Assembly (NCBI GenBank): GCA_016710165.1
Contig: JADJLJ010000002.1
Coordinates: 186,001 to 250,000 of the forward strand
Direction: 5' to 3'
DNA: 64,000 bases
DNA from: Chitinophagaceae bacterium
GTDB taxonomy: Bacteria; Bacteroidota; Bacteroidia; Chitinophagales; Chitinophagaceae
Shown here in pieces: positions 17,198 through 25,128 of the stretch. Made by a program: the position numbers and the translations under genes. The notes below the pieces were generated by a model. The model saw only the letters and a list, made by a program, of their open reading frames with translations. It did not search any database and had not been told where the DNA came from. The stretch's first letter is position 1; the number at the start of each line of letters is the position of its first letter.

Positions 17198-17248
17198 TCA
17201 CAGCAGTTCAACACAATTTTAATCTTCATTAAGCGTTTTGGGGGTACT

Positions 17249-17605
17249 ATGAAAAAAATGAGAATACTGTGCGGCCTGGTGATCCTTGTTGCAATAATAA
17301 GCTGCAACAACAGCGAGGGTTCCGGGAAAAAGATAAATCCGGACATTAATGCGGCCGGGTTGTTCATGACCCATTGTGCTTCCTGCCACAAGTGTGATGT
17401 TGATTTTACCGGTCCTGCTTTAAAAGGGGCAGCTTCCCGCTGGAAAGACAAGGCGCTGATGTATGAATTCATGCGTAACCCGATGGGGGTAATTCAAAAA
17501 GACAGTTATGCAACCGGGCTTTTCAATAAATATAAAGCGGTGATGACACCTTCCACGCTGACCAATGAAGAGATCGATGCCGTGCTGGAACATTGCAATC
17601 AGTAA
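17249..17605 (+). CDS. Lipoprotein mono-heme cytochrome c
   Basis: 118 aa. A short signal peptide ends in the lipobox AIISC (Cys19), so it should be lipidated and membrane-bound in the periplasm. One heme site CASCH (about residues 43-47) is followed by KCDVDFTGPALKG. The distal ligand is probably the Met of KAVMTPSTLTNEEIDAV (about 100), a normal class I layout. An extra Cys sits right after the heme motif (CASCHKC) and another near the C-terminus (EHCNQ), which could form a disulfide. It probably carries electrons for a terminal oxidase or similar partner, which is not in this window. Confidence 0.88.
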   Translation: MKKMRILCGLVILVAIISCNNSEGSGKKINPDINAAGLFMTHCASCHKCDVDFTGPALKGAASRWKDKALMYEFMRNPMGVIQKDSYATGLFNKYKAVMTPSTLTNEEIDAVLEHCNQ

Positions 17606-17623
17606 TACCGCCAACCGGCAGCA

Positions 17624-17794
17624 TTAAAATGCATCATCATCCGAAGAAGCTGAAGAAGCAAACATATTATCTACCGCTCCACCCAGCATCGGGAATTTTT
17701 CTTTCACAAAATCCTTGATCGTTTCCAGCGCTTTTGTTGCCTGTTCTTCTGTAATGCCGGCGTTTACCATCAACTTGTTTATTAATTCCTGCAT
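17624..17794 (-). CDS. Small acidic-tailed helical protein, hypothetical
   Basis: 56 aa, ATG at 17794, stop at 17624. It begins MQELINKLMVNAGITEEQ and continues with an amphipathic helix TKALETIKDFVKEKFP, a Gly-containing turn MLGGAVDNMF and an acidic tail SSASSDDDAF. It resembles small Bacteroidota proteins of the DUF2267/DUF2780 type by eye, but I cannot confirm a family. It is upstream of no gene on its strand and is convergent with the cytochrome gene, with 18 bp between stops. Confidence 0.6.
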   Translation of the reverse strand: MQELINKLMVNAGITEEQATKALETIKDFVKEKFPMLGGAVDNMFASSASSDDDAF

Positions 17795-17811
17795 GTTGTT
17801 ATTATTTTGAA

Positions 17812-17880
17812 TGATGATGTTGATTGTTAAATGAAGTGTTGTTTTAATTCAACATTCATCATTTAGCATTCAACATAAAT
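17812..17880. repeat. Imperfect inverted repeat of ATGTTGAATG / CATTCAACAT words
   Basis: The left arm begins ATGATGTTGATTGTTAAATG (about 17814-17833) and a matching inverted arm, CATCATTTAGCATTCAACAT, ends near 17877, with a short AT-rich loop. It is the same architecture as the other intergenic hairpins in the window but uses its own word. It lies between the rel/spoT stop and the small acidic-protein gene. Confidence 0.5.
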
Positions 17881-17884
17881 TAAT

Positions 17885-20125
17885 TTATTCCGTATCATAC
17901 CTGTCCACCCGTTCAATGCCCGGCAGCGCTGTTAGTCTTTCCACCAGTTCATCAAGCTCTTCCTTATCGTGAACAAATATCTTCACATTGCCTTCAAAGA
18001 TCCCTTCTTTGGCTTCAATGGTCATGGCCGAGATATTGAATTTTAATTCACCGCTGATCAGGTTGGTGATCTTATGGATCACCCCAACATCATCCAGCCC
18101 GATGATCCGCAGGCCGGTGAGGAAGGATATTTCCTTGTTCTTGGCCCATTTGGTCTTTACCACCCGGTGTCCGTAATTGGCCAGCAGCCGGGCTGCATTG
18201 GGGCAATTGGTGCGGTGTATCTTTAATCCTTCGCCGGCGGTTACAAAACCAAACACATCATCGCCGGGGATCGGTTTGCAGCAGTTGGCAAGTGTGTATT
18301 GTATCTTATCGCTGCTTTCACCAAAGATGATCAGTTCTGCGTCTTTTTTGTCAAAGGTTTTTTCCGGGATGACCTTTTCATGCTTTTCTTCCACGTGTGG
18401 TTTTACCGGTTTGGGTGCAACCAGTTTATCGCCCAGCACGGTAAATTCCTTTAACTCCCGCAGGTCAATCTTCTTAATGGCAATATCATACAGCAGGTCA
18501 AGCGAAGACCCCGTTTTATAGAAATTCGATAATTCCTCCAGGTTGCTCTGATTCATGGAAACACCCAAACCTTCCAGCTTCCTTTGCAACGTATACTTTC
18601 CTTCTTCGGCAGTGGCTCTTTTTTCTTCTTTCAGGGTGTCTTTGATCTTTGCCTTTGCCTTGCTGGTCACAACAAAGTTCAGCCACTCAATATTTGGCTT
18701 TTGCTTGGCGCTGGTAATGATCTCCACCTGGTCGCCACTGCGTAATTTATGACTGATGGGAACCAGTTTGTGGTTTACCTTGGCGCCGATGCATTTGCTG
18801 CCAACCGCCGTATGTACGCCAAATGCGAAGTCCAGGGCCGATGCACCAACCGGCAGCATTTTTACTTCGCCTTTGGGGGTATACACATAGATCTCTTCTG
18901 CCAGGAAAGATGTTTTAAAGTCCTGCAGGAAGTCGATCGAACTTCCATCCTGGCTGTTCAGCGCTTCCCTGATCTGCTGGAACCATTTATCAAAACGGCT
19001 TTCGTCATCTTTGCCTTCTTTGTATTTCCAGTGTGCCGCAAGCCCTTTTTCGGCGATCTCATTCATCCGCTTGGTACGGATCTGCACTTCCACCCATTTA
19101 CCATGCGGGCCCATCACGCTAGTATGCAGCGCTTCGTATCCGTTGCTTTTGGGGTTGCTCAACCAGTCCCTTAAGCGTTCGGGAGAAGGGGTGTATTCGT
19201 CCGTAATCATGCTATACACTTTCCAGCAATCTTCTTTTTCTTTTTCCAAAGGGGAATTTACCAGTATGCGTATGGCAAACAGGTCATACACTTCTTCAAA
19301 ACTCACTCCTTTCTTTTTCATCTTGTTCCAGATAGAGTGAATGCTTTTTGGCCTGCCATAGATCTCAAAATCAAATTCAGCCTTTTCCAGTTTTTCCTTC
19401 AGCGGGCGGATAAAGTCGTTGATGTATTTGCTTCTTTCTCTTTTGGTATCGGTTAACTTTTGGGCAATGTAACGGTAGGTATCCGGCTCCATGTATTTCA
19501 TGGCCAGGTCTTCCATCTCGGTCTTGATATTGTAGAGGCCCATGCGGTGGGCAAGGGGGGCGTATACATAAACCGTTTCGCTGGATATCTTTAATTGTTT
19601 TTCTCTTTTCATGCTTCCCAGGGTACGCATGTTATGGAGGCGGTCGGAAAGTTTTATCAGGATCACCCTCGGGTCATCGGTAAGTGTAAGTAATATCTTC
19701 TTGAAATTCTCGGCCTGCTGGGTACTGTTTGTATCCATCACCGTACTTATCTTGGTGAGGCCATCAACGATCTTGGTCACTTCCGAACCAAATTCCCGTT
19801 GAACATCCTCCAGTGTGATATCGGTGTCTTCCACCGTATCATGCATCAGGGCACAAATGGTACTGCGTACCCCCAGGCCGATCTCTTCCACGCATATACG
19901 GGCAACGGCAATGGGGTGAAGGATATAGGGCTCCCCGCTTTTGCGCCGCATCGTTTTATGTGCTTCGGCAGCCATTCCAAAGGCGGTACGGAGCAGTTCC
20001 TTGTCACCGGGTTTTAATTTGGATTTTAAAACCCTCAGGAGTCCTCGGTACTGCCGCAGGATCTCCTTTTTCTCCTCTGCCTCATTGAGGTTGTATTTCG
20101 GTATGGTTGCTGCTGTTTCTTCCAT
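17885..20125 (-). CDS. relA/spoT: Bifunctional (p)ppGpp synthetase/hydrolase, RelA/SpoT family
   Basis: 746 aa from ATG 20125 (MEETAATIPKYNLNEAEEKK); an upstream in-frame TTG at 20152 is less likely. The N-terminal HD hydrolase is intact (LHPIAVARICVEE, CALMHDTVEDTDI). The synthetase region has YDLFAIRILVNS, GYEALHTSVMGPHGKWVEVQIRT and AAHWKYKEG. A TGS domain (VYTPKGEVKMLPVGASALDFAF) and a C-terminal ACT domain (LRIIGLDDVGVIHKITNLIS) follow. It makes and degrades (p)ppGpp in the stringent response. The intact HD residues argue for a bifunctional Rel rather than a synthetase-only RelA. Divergent from tRNA-Leu. Confidence 0.95.
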   Translation of the reverse strand: MEETAATIPKYNLNEAEEKKEILRQYRGLLRVLKSKLKPGDKELLRTAFGMAAEAHKTMRRKSGEPYILHPIAVARICVEEIGLGVRSTICALMHDTVEDTDITLEDVQREFGSEVTKIVDGLTKISTVMDTNSTQQAENFKKILLTLTDDPRVILIKLSDRLHNMRTLGSMKREKQLKISSETVYVYAPLAHRMGLYNIKTEMEDLAMKYMEPDTYRYIAQKLTDTKRERSKYINDFIRPLKEKLEKAEFDFEIYGRPKSIHSIWNKMKKKGVSFEEVYDLFAIRILVNSPLEKEKEDCWKVYSMITDEYTPSPERLRDWLSNPKSNGYEALHTSVMGPHGKWVEVQIRTKRMNEIAEKGLAAHWKYKEGKDDESRFDKWFQQIREALNSQDGSSIDFLQDFKTSFLAEEIYVYTPKGEVKMLPVGASALDFAFGVHTAVGSKCIGAKVNHKLVPISHKLRSGDQVEIITSAKQKPNIEWLNFVVTSKAKAKIKDTLKEEKRATAEEGKYTLQRKLEGLGVSMNQSNLEELSNFYKTGSSLDLLYDIAIKKIDLRELKEFTVLGDKLVAPKPVKPHVEEKHEKVIPEKTFDKKDAELIIFGESSDKIQYTLANCCKPIPGDDVFGFVTAGEGLKIHRTNCPNAARLLANYGHRVVKTKWAKNKEISFLTGLRIIGLDDVGVIHKITNLISGELKFNISAMTIEAKEGIFEGNVKIFVHDKEELDELVERLTALPGIERVDRYDTE

Positions 20126-20180
20126 CGGATGAAACGAATTTACGTAAAACAAATCTGTTTTCCGTTTTGCCGAAATGCCT

Positions 20181-20188
20181 TACTTTTG
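20181..20188 (+). promoter_or_regulatory. -7 box (TACTTTTG) of tRNA-Leu
   Basis: TACTTTTG predicts a transcription start near 20194, about 46 nt before the mature tRNA 5' end. The leader in between holds the CCCGCC-AAA-GGCGGG hairpin. Confidence 0.5.
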
Positions 20189-20198
20189 CAGCCCTTTT

Positions 20199-20239
20199 GC
20201 GGATGTGTCCCGCCAAAGGCGGGAGCAGACACAGCACAA
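20199..20239. repeat. Palindromic insert between two GCGGATGTG words at the tRNA-Leu 5' end
   Basis: GCGGATGTG occurs at 20199-20207 and again as the first nine bases of the tRNA at 20240-20248. Between them is a 32-bp piece with the hairpin CCCGCC AAA GGCGGG (20209-20223). The arrangement looks like a small insertion with a 9-bp duplication, or a partial duplication of the tRNA end. Confidence 0.5.
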
Positions 20240-20324
20240 GCGGATGTGGCGAAATTGGCAGACGCACCAGACTTAGGATCTGGCGCCGTAAGGCATGTAG
20301 GTTCGACCCCTATCATCCGCACCA
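20240..20324 (+). tRNA. tRNA-Leu (anticodon UAG)
   Basis: 85 nt including an encoded CCA. The acceptor stem is GCGGATG (20240-20246) with CATCCGC (20314-20320), discriminator A at 20321 and CCA at 20322-20324. The anticodon arm is CCAGA-CTTAGGA-TCTGG, giving anticodon TAG for CUA/CUN leucine codons. The long variable arm (class II, as leucine requires) lies between it and the T arm, whose loop is GTTCGAC. It is a complete cloverleaf. Confidence 0.95.
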
Positions 20325-20337
20325 AACGAATACCGAA

Positions 20338-20355
20338 CCTGCCTTTGCCGGCAGG
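20338..20355. repeat. Short palindrome CCTGCC-TTTGCC-GGCAGG
   Basis: A perfect 6-bp stem with a 6-nt loop stands 14 bp after the tRNA CCA end. It is the same type as other CCYGCC..GGCRGG palindromes in this window (20209, 24555, 35458, 61688). It could act as a weak transcription stop after the tRNA, though no T-run follows. Confidence 0.5.
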
Positions 20356-20359
20356 CAGG

Positions 20360-20409
20360 CAAGGAACAAGGAATCATGAACTTCAGAATTCGATATTCCC
20401 TGTTCCTTG
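20360..20409. repeat. Hairpin CAAGGAACAAGGAAT / ATTCCCTGTTCCTTG in the tig leader
   Basis: The two 15-nt arms at 20360-20374 and 20395-20409 match at 14 of 15 positions, with a 20-nt loop. The structure lies between tRNA-Leu and trigger factor, ending 29 bp before the tig ATG, so it should be in the tig leader RNA. Confidence 0.65.
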
Positions 20410-20438
20410 TTCAATATTTAAAAGTTAAATAATAAGAA

Positions 20439-21806
20439 ATGGCAACAATTACAAGAGAGCCTATCGGCCAGCTGCATGATAAACTGACAGTAAAACTGAA
20501 CAGGGAAGATTACCTGCCCTCTTTTGAGAAAAAACTGAAAGATTACAGCAAAACGGCAAACATCCCCGGGTTCCGGAAAGGAATGGTACCAGCCGGTATG
20601 ATCAAAAAAATGTACGGCAGTTCCATATTTACCGATGAGATCCTGAAATCCGTGGAAAAGGAACTGTATACCTGGCTGAATAAGGAAAGGCCCGAGATCT
20701 TTGGCCAGCCATTGCCATTGGCCAGCGATATGCAGAACATGGATATCAATAACCCGGCCGATTATGAATTTGGTTTTGAGATAGGGCTGAAGCCGGAATA
20801 TACCCTGGCCGACCTGGCAAAAGCAAAACTGACCCTGCATAAAGTAGACGTAACAGATACAATGGTGGATGAAGAGATCAGCCGTATGCAGATCAAGGGT
20901 GGTAAAATGACCGAACCCGGAACGGTTACCAATGATGAGAATGTACTCAACCTGCTCTTTACGGAAAGCGATAAGGATGCTAATGCAGTTGAAGGGGGCG
21001 TATCAAAAGAAAACTCTGTGATACTGAAATATTTTACTGCTGCGGTACAGAAGAAATTCATGGACAAGAAGGTTGGCGATGTGGTTACGGTGCAGTTAAG
21101 CAAGGCTTTTGATGAAGACAAGCTGGCGATGTTCTTGCAGGACCTGGGATTTGATAAGGAAGATAAAGAAGCCGGTAAAAAATACTTCAAGCTTGAAATC
21201 GTTAAGATAGGCCTCGTTGAAAAGCGTGAACTGAATGAGGATTTTTTCAGGGAGATCTACCCTGCGAAGGAAATTAAAACACTGGAAGAACTGAAAGCTG
21301 CCATCCAAGAAGAGATCGAAGCATATTGGAAGGCGCAAAGCCGCAACCAGTTGCAGGACCAGATATACCATTACCTGGTTGACGAGACCAAAATGGATTT
21401 CCCGGCAGAATTCTTAAAGCGCTGGCTGCAGACAAGCGGCGAAAAGGAAAAGACCGCAGATGAGGCGGAGGCTGAGTTTCCGGGCTTCAGCAGCCAGTTA
21501 AAATGGACATTGATCAGCGATAAACTGGTCAGGGAACAAAAGCTGGAAGTAAGCAATGAAGAGCTGCGGGAATATATGAAAGCAGAGATCATGCGTTATT
21601 TTGGTACCATGAACCTGGGAGAAGATACCAGCTGGATCGAAAGTTATATCGACCGGATGATGAAGGACGAGAAGCAGGTGGATGCCAGTTACCGCCGTTT
21701 GATAACGGATAAACTATTCAACTGGCTGGAAGAACAGGTAAAGTCTAAAGAGAAGACAGTGACCCCGGAGGAGCTGAATGCCATGCAGCATCATCACCAT
21801 CATTGA
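20439..21806 (+). CDS. tig: Trigger factor, with C-terminal polyhistidine
   Basis: 455 aa. The N-terminal ribosome-binding domain (about 1-125) includes NIPGFRKGMVP, the equivalent of the GFRKG ribosome-docking loop. The FKBP-like middle (about 150-260) is divergent from the E. coli type, and the helical arms fill the C-terminal half. The chain ends ELNAMQHHHHH, five natural histidines. Trigger factor binds nascent chains at the ribosome exit. The gene is followed by a strong bidirectional terminator. Identity is clear from the N-domain and length; the PPIase activity of the middle domain is uncertain because typical aromatic pocket residues are hard to place. Confidence 0.9.
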   Translation: MATITREPIGQLHDKLTVKLNREDYLPSFEKKLKDYSKTANIPGFRKGMVPAGMIKKMYGSSIFTDEILKSVEKELYTWLNKERPEIFGQPLPLASDMQNMDINNPADYEFGFEIGLKPEYTLADLAKAKLTLHKVDVTDTMVDEEISRMQIKGGKMTEPGTVTNDENVLNLLFTESDKDANAVEGGVSKENSVILKYFTAAVQKKFMDKKVGDVVTVQLSKAFDEDKLAMFLQDLGFDKEDKEAGKKYFKLEIVKIGLVEKRELNEDFFREIYPAKEIKTLEELKAAIQEEIEAYWKAQSRNQLQDQIYHYLVDETKMDFPAEFLKRWLQTSGEKEKTADEAEAEFPGFSSQLKWTLISDKLVREQKLEVSNEELREYMKAEIMRYFGTMNLGEDTSWIESYIDRMMKDEKQVDASYRRLITDKLFNWLEEQVKSKEKTVTPEELNAMQHHHHH

Positions 21807-21823
21807 TAAGAAATGATTTCAAT

Positions 21824-21854
21824 AAAAACCCGGGTTATCTGCCCGGGTTTTTTT
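21824..21854. terminator. Bidirectional rho-independent terminator between tig and rng
   Basis: The stem AAAAACCCGGG (21824-21834) pairs with CCCGGGTTTTT (21842-21852), loop of 7 nt, followed by a T-run on the plus strand and, by symmetry, on the minus strand. It sits between the convergent tig and rng genes and can serve both. Confidence 0.9.
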
Positions 21855-23403
21855 ATAGCTTTATCTCTTCATCACTATCATCAAAGAAATGAAACTCTGT
21901 TAAATGATAGTTGGAGTTTACTTTCAGTTTGATCCGTTGCTTGTATTTGCGCCGCCATTTAGAAAGTCGGGAGAATAAGAATCCCTTTGTAAGATAAGCG
22001 TGCAGGATGGGATGTACCTCGATCGTCAGCCCCGTATGTTTTTGCATGATGAGGTAACTGAGGTTCTTTTCTATTTCATCTTCCAGTATAAGGGTGGATG
22101 ATATTTTACCGGTACCGTTACAACTTGGGCAAACTTCGCTGGTGTTGATATTCATTTCCGGCTTCATGCGTTGCCGGGTCACCTGCATCAGGCCAAATTT
22201 GCTGATGGCCAGGATGGCGTGTTTGGCCCTGTCTGGCCGCATGAATTTGTCCATGGCATCGGCCAGTTTCTTCTTGTTCTCGGCCAGTTTCATATCAATA
22301 AAGTCCACCACAATGATACCACCCAGGTCCCGCAGCCTCAACTGGCGTGCAATTTCTTCTGCAGCTTCCAGGTTTGTTTCCAGGGCATTCTGTTCCTGGT
22401 TATTGCTTACGCTTTTATAACCGCTGTTCACATCAATAACATGTAATGCTTCGGTGTGTTCAATGATCAGGTAGGCTCCGCTTGGCAGGTTAACCGTTTT
22501 ACCAAAAGCTGCCTTAACCTGCTTGGTGATCCCAAAGCTGTCAAAAACCGGTGAACCGTTGTTGTAATACGTAACGATATCGGCCTTATCCGGTGCAATG
22601 CGCTGGATGTATGATTTGGTATCGGCAAAAATGTTTTTGTCATTGACCACGATCCTGTTAAAGTCCTCATTCAGCAGGTCCCGGAGGATGCTGGTGGTCT
22701 TTCCCTGCTCACTCAATATCCTGGCTGGAGGAGTTGCTCCTTTTAAATTGGTTTGAATTGTTTTCCATGTGGCCACCAGGCTCAACAGGTCTTCATGCAG
22801 TTCGGCCGTGTGTTTCCCTTCTGCGGCTGTTCGTACAATTACGCCCAGGTTCTTAGGTTTGATCGCCTCAATGATCTTGTGCAGTCTTTTTCTTTCGTCG
22901 GAAGAATGGATCTTCCGGGAAATGGCAATGATGTCATTGAAAGGGGTAACAACCACAAACCGGCCTGGCAGGGAAAGCTCACAACTGAGCCTTGGCCCCT
23001 TTGCGGCAATGGGTTCTTTTAATATCTGGACCAGGATATTCGGGCGGCCGTTGAGTACTTCCGCTATTTTGCCCGTTTTAACAATTTCAGGCTCTACCCT
23101 GAACTTTGAAAAATCAGCACCATTTGGGGATTTATCATTGATCGCTTCGGTGGTGAATTTCAGGATGGAACGAACATAGGGGCTAAGGTCGGTGTAATGC
23201 AGAAAAGCATCTTTTTCAAAACCAACGTCTATGAATGCAGCGTTGAGGCCGGGTATGAGCTTTTTGACCTTGCCGAGGTAAAGATCTCCCACGCCGAAAC
23301 TGGAATCAGCTTTTTCGCTGTGCAGTTCCACCAGCTTCTTATCTTCCAGCAGGGCAATTTCAACTCCCTGTGGGGCAGCATTTATAATCAGCTCCTTGGT
23401 CAA
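21853..23403 (-). CDS. rng: Ribonuclease E/G family endoribonuclease (RNase G)
   Basis: 516 aa. It begins at TTG 23403 (MTKELIINAAPQGVEIALLE); no in-frame ATG is nearby. The S1 domain (about 35-125) contains GDLYLGKVKKLIPGLNAAFIDVG. The catalytic DNase I-like region holds the metal-binding Asp pair HVIDVNSG and IVVDFIDM, and the Zn-link is CPSCNGTG (CPxC, about 430). The length without a long C-terminal scaffold suits RNase G rather than RNase E. It matures rRNA 5' ends and degrades mRNA in the cytoplasm. The genes behind it (basic 29-mer, TPR, HU, mutY) form an arrangement familiar in Bacteroidota. Confidence 0.93.
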   Translation of the reverse strand: MTKELIINAAPQGVEIALLEDKKLVELHSEKADSSFGVGDLYLGKVKKLIPGLNAAFIDVGFEKDAFLHYTDLSPYVRSILKFTTEAINDKSPNGADFSKFRVEPEIVKTGKIAEVLNGRPNILVQILKEPIAAKGPRLSCELSLPGRFVVVTPFNDIIAISRKIHSSDERKRLHKIIEAIKPKNLGVIVRTAAEGKHTAELHEDLLSLVATWKTIQTNLKGATPPARILSEQGKTTSILRDLLNEDFNRIVVNDKNIFADTKSYIQRIAPDKADIVTYYNNGSPVFDSFGITKQVKAAFGKTVNLPSGAYLIIEHTEALHVIDVNSGYKSVSNNQEQNALETNLEAAEEIARQLRLRDLGGIIVVDFIDMKLAENKKKLADAMDKFMRPDRAKHAILAISKFGLMQVTRQRMKPEMNINTSEVCPSCNGTGKISSTLILEDEIEKNLSYLIMQKHTGLTIEVHPILHAYLTKGFLFSRLSKWRRKYKQRIKLKVNSNYHLTEFHFFDDSDEEIKL

Positions 23404-23501
23404 GCGTAAATTTTTTTTTCAGACCATTACATCATGGAAGGAAACCATAAGCAGCAACCATCAGCAACTAAGTATAAGTTGTAATGAATGCAGGTAAACA
23501 G

Positions 23502-23526
23502 GTGCCGGTATGGGGATTGCCGGCAC
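23502..23526. repeat. Hairpin GTGCCGG / CCGGCAC between rng and the 29-aa gene
   Basis: A perfect 7-bp stem (23502-23508 with 23520-23526) and an 11-nt loop lie 14 bp past the stop codon of the small basic-protein gene. It may stabilise or terminate that transcript, but it lacks a T-run. Confidence 0.45.
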
Positions 23527-23540
23527 GGGTAAGAAAAAGC

Positions 23541-23630
23541 TTACTTCTTCTTATGACGGTTCTTTCTTAAACGTTTTTTACGCTTGTGTGTTGCAATTTT
23601 ATGACGTTTTCTCTTTTTACCACAAGGCAT
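23541..23630 (-). CDS. 29-aa basic protein, AURKAIP1/COX24 (mS38-like) family
   Basis: The protein starts MPCGKKRKRHKIATHKRKKR at ATG 23630 and ends RKNRHKKK. 18 of 29 residues are Lys or Arg. The MPCGKKRKRHKIATHKRKKR pattern is that of the short COX24/AURKAIP1 C-terminal domain, known in mitochondria as mS38 and carried by most Bacteroidota as a tiny ribosome-associated protein. RNA or ribosome binding is a reasonable inference. It is easily missed by gene finders because of its length. Confidence 0.85.
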   Translation of the reverse strand: MPCGKKRKRHKIATHKRKKRLRKNRHKKK

Positions 23631-23692
23631 AACTAGTCTTTTTTTGTTTAAAATAATTTTTAAAATATGTAAACCGGCTTTTACCCGGTATG

Positions 23693-24544
23693 TTACCTCA
23701 ATGATTTGATCCGCTCATCCACTTCTTTGCTGTAATGCGGATCGTTTGCCAGCCGTTTACTTATCTGATACCACTTTATCGCCTCGTCCCTGTTTCCTTT
23801 TGCAGCATATGCATCGGCTAAGAAAGCAATGGCTTCCAGGTTGTCTGGCTGGGCTTTTACCACTTTCAGTAAACGCTCAACCGCTTTATCATATTGCCCT
23901 GAAATATAACCTCCTACGCCCAGCATTAATTGTGCTTTCATGTTGTTGGAGTCTTTCCTGGCAACCGATAAAAGTTGCTGGATGCCCTTCATTGTTTCTT
24001 CGGTGCCACCCACCCTGCCTTTTCCCAGGATATAGCAACTGCCTAAACCTACTTTAAGGTCGTCATTACCCGGGTTAAGTTCAATCGCCTTTTCAAACAG
24101 AGCAATAGCCTGCTCTGCTTTCCAATTCAGCTTTGCCTCGTCTTGTTCCGAACGAAGGTTGTCTAAAAATAATTGGGCAGCAAAGGTGAGGTTTTTTTCT
24201 GACTTATCCAATTTAGCCGCTTCGGCCATATAATATGCATAGGGCTCAAATAAACGAACACTGTCCTTCCAGAATTCGGCCAGTTGCCCATTGGCTTTCA
24301 CCTGTTGCTCCGAAACATCACCACGTATTACACTGTTTTCTAATTTTGCCACTGCCAGGACCTGCGAGGGGGTAAGGCGTTTTTTCTCGGCTTCGATAAA
24401 GCCGGAGATATTAAATGCCTGTTTGCCGGCGCTGTTCACTGCCGGGGTACTTGATTTGCTTTTTGGGGCAACGGTTCTTCCGAAATAAAAAAGGAGGGTT
24501 ACTAAAATGAGGCCGCTGATGACCAGTATTAATTGCTTCTTCAC
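23693..24544 (-). CDS. TPR-repeat protein with N-terminal membrane anchor
   Basis: 283 aa. An N-terminal helix (about residues 4-22, LILVISGLILVTLLFYFG) anchors it in the membrane; there is no lipobox. After a Ser/Pro linker come TPR units, clearest at about 145-180 (AIALFEKAIELNPGNDDLKVGLGSCYI), 205-240 (GQYDKAVERLLKVVKAQPDN) and 240-270 (AIAFLADAYAAKGNRDEAIKWY). TPR proteins hold complexes together; no partner is visible. It lies between the HU and the small basic-protein genes in the same direction. Confidence 0.8.
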   Translation of the reverse strand: MKKQLILVISGLILVTLLFYFGRTVAPKSKSSTPAVNSAGKQAFNISGFIEAEKKRLTPSQVLAVAKLENSVIRGDVSEQQVKANGQLAEFWKDSVRLFEPYAYYMAEAAKLDKSEKNLTFAAQLFLDNLRSEQDEAKLNWKAEQAIALFEKAIELNPGNDDLKVGLGSCYILGKGRVGGTEETMKGIQQLLSVARKDSNNMKAQLMLGVGGYISGQYDKAVERLLKVVKAQPDNLEAIAFLADAYAAKGNRDEAIKWYQISKRLANDPHYSKEVDERIKSLR

Positions 24545-24554
24545 TAGTTAAATT

Positions 24555-24579
24555 TGCCCCGCCGGGTTTAGGCGGGGCA
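24555..24579. repeat. Strong palindrome TGCCCCGCC / GGCGGGGCA
   Basis: The 9-bp perfect stem (24555-24563 with 24571-24579) has a 7-nt loop GGGTTTA. It sits in the 46-bp gap between the HU gene stop and the TPR start on the minus strand. It may stop or stabilise the HU transcript, letting the TPR gene be expressed less. Confidence 0.6.
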
Positions 24580-24590
24580 GCAAAGTTAAG

Positions 24591-24914
24591 CTACTCTTCG
24601 CTGTCGTCCACTTTTTCGGTGTTCTCTTTAATGTTTTTTGAAGATTTTATTTCCTGCATAAACTCTTTAGCTGGTTTGAAAGCAGGAATAAAGTGTTCGG
24701 GAATTTCCACAGCTATATTTTTCTTAATATTTCGGCCAATCTTGGCAGCTCTTTTTTTTGTGATAAAACTGCCGAATCCACGTATGTAGATGTTTTCCCC
24801 ATTGGCCAGTGAACTCTTGACTTCTTTGAACATCGTTTCAAGTGTGACCAAAACATCCACTTTGGGGATACCCGTTTTGTCTGATATTTGATTAATAAGG
24901 TCGGCTTTTCTCAT
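24591..24914 (-). CDS. HU/IHF-family DNA-binding protein
   Basis: 107 aa from ATG 24914 (MRKADLINQISDKTGIPK); the longer in-frame start at 24977 adds a non-family tail. The beta-arm region reads NIYIRGFGSFITKKRAAKIGRN (about 45-66), with GFGSF as the family signature and IPEHFIPAFKPAKEF toward the end. A Lys/Asp-rich tail of about 18 residues follows. It bends and compacts DNA as a dimer. IHF-like versus HU-like cannot be settled by eye. Confidence 0.93.
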   Translation of the reverse strand: MRKADLINQISDKTGIPKVDVLVTLETMFKEVKSSLANGENIYIRGFGSFITKKRAAKIGRNIKKNIAVEIPEHFIPAFKPAKEFMQEIKSSKNIKENTEKVDDSEE

Positions 24915-25128
24915 GTTTATTATTTTTATATGAGAGTAACAATCAGAAAAATACAACATTTTTTTCGAATTTTCCAAACAAGATGGTGATTATCAATTAC
25001 TTTGTACTCAAATCATTACTTGAATAGTTTGCATCCAATATTATATAGTATTGATTATTAATAATTTATAAAGTAAAATAAATGGCAGACCAATTATTAT
25101 TGAAGATGAATAAAACTGGTATTCAGGC

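Noticed and set aside
21787..21803. Polyhistidine end of trigger factor as vector contamination
   Set aside because: The surrounding sequence, the stop and the terminator are native-looking, and the codons alternate CAT/CAC as in a natural gene.
23541..23630. Basic 29-codon frame as random low-complexity sequence
   Set aside because: Its sequence fits the COX24/AURKAIP1 family and the gene order, so it is kept as real.
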